Source of the DNA: Halobacteria archaeon
GTDB taxonomy: Bacteria > Pseudomonadota > Gammaproteobacteria > UBA9214
Assembly: GCA_013041945.1 (NCBI GenBank)
Contig: JABDRC010000012.1
Location: 1 to 8,828 of the forward strand
Reading direction: 5' to 3'
DNA: 8,828 nucleotides
Below the pieces are notes generated by a model. The model had not been told where the DNA came from, did not search any database, and was given only the letters and a program-made list of their open reading frames with translations. A program made the translations under genes and the position numbers. Each line of letters starts with the position of its first letter. Positions within the stretch are counted from its first letter, which is position 1. Below are positions 6,139-8,828 of the stretch, piece after piece.

Positions 6139-8828
6139 ATGCAAGAAGCAATCGACTATAACGCGCTGAGCTGGATCCGCAATGAACTGGCCGAGACCCT
6201 GAAACAGGCGCGGCATTATCTAGAGGAATATGCCGGCAACAAGAGCAGGGAATCCCTGCAGGGGTGTGTTGCGCACCTGCATGAGGCGCGCGGTCCGCTG
6301 CAGATGGTGAATCTGAAGGGAGCCGATCTCCTGACCGGTGAGATGGAGGAGGTGCTTGCCGACCTGCTGCTGGATTCCGTAGACCAGCCGGAAACCGCTC
6401 TGGAGCTGCTGATGCAGGGCTTTCTGGAGATCCCGGAATATCTCTACAGTCTTCGTGCAGGTCGTCCGGACAAGCTGGATGTACTGTTCCCGCTGATCAA
6501 CAGCCTGCGTGCAACCCGTGGCGAGCAGCCACTCGAGGAAGATGCCGTGTTTTCCCCGGACCTGTCGGTCAGGGTGCCGGTTACAGTCTTCGACCTGCGG
6601 GCGGAGCATGCGCAGCAGGATGTCGCAGCCCTGGCACGGACGGCACGCACCCGTTTTCAGGGCGGTCTGCTTGACTGGTACCGTAATGGTGCAAGCGGCA
6701 CCGGCCTGCAGATGCTTGTCGAAATACTCAATCACCTGCAGCAGAATGCCGGCAGTGAACCGGTCGCGCGCCTGTGGTGGGTGGCTGCCGGTGTGGCGGA
6801 ACTGCTGCAGGATGGCGCACTGGAGGTCACGCCGGGCATCAAGCGCCTGTTCGGCCAGATCGACCGGCATATCAAGCGCCTCATGGAGCAGGGTGAGGCA
6901 GTATTCTCCGGCGTGCTGACAGACGATTTACTGAAGAACCTGCTGTACCAGGTCTATAAATCGGAAGGCGGTTCCGCACGCATTGCGTCCATCAGGTCGA
7001 CCTACGGGCTGGGGATATCGGCGGATGAAAGCGCATCTGCGGGCGGCAGCGACGGTCTTCCGACCTGCAGCGAGGAATTGCTGCAGACCGTGTCCGGAAC
7101 CGTACGCGAGGACATCGGACGCATCAAGGAACAGCTGGACGAATTCCTGAAAAGCGATCGCACCGGCACCGAGGTGCTGGCTACCGTTGCCGACGAACTG
7201 CATGCGCTCGGCAATATGCTCGACATGATCGGTATGGACAGGCTGGGCGAGATTGTTGCAGGCGACGAGCAGTTGCTGCGAGGCTGTGCGGAAGGTGTCC
7301 ATCAGGCCTCGGAGGGCGATTTTTCCGAGATGGCCAACACGATGGTTGCCATCGAGGACGCACTCGCGGATATCAGTGCCAGCATTGACAGCCAGCAGTC
7401 CGGCGGCGACAACGATGACGTTACCTTCAGGCAGGGTCGGGATGCCGTCATCGGTGCCGTGATGGATGATATGGCGAGCGCCAAGGAATCCATCAACGAG
7501 TTCCTGCGGTCCTGCGGTGATTTCGAGCTGCTTGCGGATGTGCCGGTTATCCTGAACCGGATCCACGGCGGTCTGCAAATGGCCGACCAGGACCGTCTGG
7601 CAATCGTAACCAGTATGGTTCGCACATTTATTGCCAGGGAACTTGTCACGGGTCACCGTGAACTGTCCGAGGAAGACCTGGACACGCTGGCAGATGCGAT
7701 TTGCAGCATCGAGTATTGTGTCGAGGAGCTGGTCGAGAACCGTGACTACGGCCACCGGGCGATGCAAATCGCCGAGGACAGTATCGAGAAACTCGGTTAT
7801 GCATGCCCCGAGATCGAGCCGCAGGAAGAAGACATCGAGGCAGGGCAGGAACCTGTTGCATCTCCCGCTGACGATGTCACTGGCCAGTCGCCGGCTGACA
7901 ACACCACTGATGCGACTCCCGTGTCTGCCGCTGCGGGCAGCGGGGACAATGAAGTCACTTCGCTGCAGGTGATCAACAGCGGGGGCGATCCTGAAATCAT
8001 CGAGATCTTCAACGAGGAGGCTGCCGAGGAACTCGAAAAAGTCACCAGGCTGATCCCGGCATGGTGTGAGGACCCGTCTGACCAGGATGCACTGACCGAA
8101 ATACGCCGCTCCCTGCATACGCTCAAGGGCAGCGGGCGCATGGTCGGGGCCATGGCAACGGGCGAATTCTCCTGGGCCATGGAGCACCTGGTCAATAACC
8201 TGCTCGACGGCAACGTGGATGTCAGTGCAGGCGTGGTCGATCTGTTGCGACAGGTGCCGACCGCGTTGTCAGCGCTGATCGGGCAGGTCAGGGAGCCCGG
8301 CCTGGTTTTGTCCGGTGATATCGACAACCTTGCCCGGCAGGCACATGCATTCAGCAAGCCGGGTGGCGCAGCTTTCGCTCCCGCAGATATTCCGACGCTG
8401 GACGGGGCCTCTGTGTCGCCGGCGGACGGTCCTGAATATGTGGGCGATAGCGTCCTGGTGAAGACTGCCGCGGGCCCGGCTGAAGCCGTACCCGGCATCG
8501 AGCAGCTGCCGGCTGTCGTTGCAGAGAATTTCCCGGTGCTGGGTGATGACGCCGATCAGGAGATTGTCGATATCTTCCTGGAAGAGGCGACAGACGAGTT
8601 TGACAGGATTTCGGTATCCATTCCGGCGTGGATCACGCAGCCTGAAAACAGGGATCTCATTGCCGAGTTGCAGCGCAGTTTTCATACCATGAAGGGCAGC
8701 GGCCGCATGGCGGGTGCCATGCGCATCGGCGAGTTCTGCTGGATCGTGGAGCTGGTCTTCACCCGGCTCACCGATGGCGTCATTCAGCAGAGTGCCGGCA
8801 TGTTCAGGTTCATGGGCAGGGTGCCGGA
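6139..8828 (+). CDS. chpA: ChpA, CheA-type hybrid histidine kinase (N-terminal part)
   Basis: ChpA is the kinase of the Pil-Chp system that phosphorylates PilG and PilH. The frame is open for 896 codons to the window edge with no stop, so only the phosphotransfer part is seen; the dimerisation, ATPase, CheW-like and receiver domains expected by family should lie to the right. The ATG has AAGGG (6128-6132) 6 bases upstream, and the N-terminus with AETLKQAR is typical of ChpA. Residues about 40-71 form an Hpt-like helix pair with H48 in HEARG. Two more degenerate modules lie around H355 (ELHALGNML) and N473 (LNRIHGGLQM). After an acidic Pro/Ala-rich linker (about 557-613) come two canonical Hpt domains, H660 in LHTLKGSGR and H849 in FHTMKGSGR, separated by another linker (about 712-803). 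The N-terminal half resembles FimL-type sequences. The gene follows pilJ by 165 bases with no pilK between. Confidence 0.94.
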   Translation, partial: MQEAIDYNALSWIRNELAETLKQARHYLEEYAGNKSRESLQGCVAHLHEARGPLQMVNLKGADLLTGEMEEVLADLLLDSVDQPETALELLMQGFLEIPEYLYSLRAGRPDKLDVLFPLINSLRATRGEQPLEEDAVFSPDLSVRVPVTVFDLRAEHAQQDVAALARTARTRFQGGLLDWYRNGASGTGLQMLVEILNHLQQNAGSEPVARLWWVAAGVAELLQDGALEVTPGIKRLFGQIDRHIKRLMEQGEAVFSGVLTDDLLKNLLYQVYKSEGGSARIASIRSTYGLGISADESASAGGSDGLPTCSEELLQTVSGTVREDIGRIKEQLDEFLKSDRTGTEVLATVADELHALGNMLDMIGMDRLGEIVAGDEQLLRGCAEGVHQASEGDFSEMANTMVAIEDALADISASIDSQQSGGDNDDVTFRQGRDAVIGAVMDDMASAKESINEFLRSCGDFELLADVPVILNRIHGGLQMADQDRLAIVTSMVRTFIARELVTGHRELSEEDLDTLADAICSIEYCVEELVENRDYGHRAMQIAEDSIEKLGYACPEIEPQEEDIEAGQEPVASPADDVTGQSPADNTTDATPVSAAAGSGDNEVTSLQVINSGGDPEIIEIFNEEAAEELEKVTRLIPAWCEDPSDQDALTEIRRSLHTLKGSGRMVGAMATGEFSWAMEHLVNNLLDGNVDVSAGVVDLLRQVPTALSALIGQVREPGLVLSGDIDNLARQAHAFSKPGGAAFAPADIPTLDGASVSPADGPEYVGDSVLVKTAAGPAEAVPGIEQLPAVVAENFPVLGDDADQEIVDIFLEEATDEFDRISVSIPAWITQPENRDLIAELQRSFHTMKGSGRMAGAMRIGEFCWIVELVFTRLTDGVIQQSAGMFRFMGRVP

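Noticed and set aside
6928..8187. Minus-strand open frame of about 419 codons inside chpA
   Set aside because: The plus frame reads as ChpA with intact Hpt motifs through this whole stretch; the antisense frame is a shadow.

Overview
The window looks like part of a gammaproteobacterial chromosome with fairly high GC. The evidence is gene content and order: a glutathione synthetase gene sits divergently beside a Pil-Chp chemosensory operon, an arrangement known from Pseudomonas and relatives. The proteins resemble the Pseudomonas family members but are not identical to them. I cannot name the genus; a purple-sulfur or sulfur-oxidising type gammaproteobacterium is only a guess.

Layout. Positions 1-260 hold no gene that I can support, only an AT-rich segment and a nested set of inverted repeats. 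A minus-strand pair follows: gshB (1307-2260) and apbE (261-1310), overlapping by 4 bases and so probably co-transcribed and translationally coupled. gshB makes glutathione. apbE encodes a periplasmic lipoprotein FAD:protein FMN transferase. Between gshB and pilG (2261-2469) lies a divergent regulatory region with a perfect TATAAT on the minus strand and short inverted repeats.

From 2470 to the right edge, all genes run on the plus strand and form a twitching-motility and surface-sensing operon: pilG (response regulator), pilH (response regulator), pilI (CheW-like adaptor), pilJ (membrane chemoreceptor) and chpA (very large CheA-type hybrid kinase, cut off by the window edge after 896 codons). 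By analogy with Pseudomonas, PilJ senses at the inner membrane, PilI couples it to ChpA, ChpA phosphorylates PilG and PilH, and these tune type IV pilus extension and retraction and cAMP output.

The system itself is known, and I found no convincing undescribed system. The points worth a second look are: no pilK methyltransferase between pilJ and chpA; degenerate phosphotransfer-like modules in the ChpA N-terminus followed by two collinear canonical Hpt domains; a long acidic N-terminal tail on PilG; apbE coupled to gshB; and an unexplained structured stretch at 78-196.
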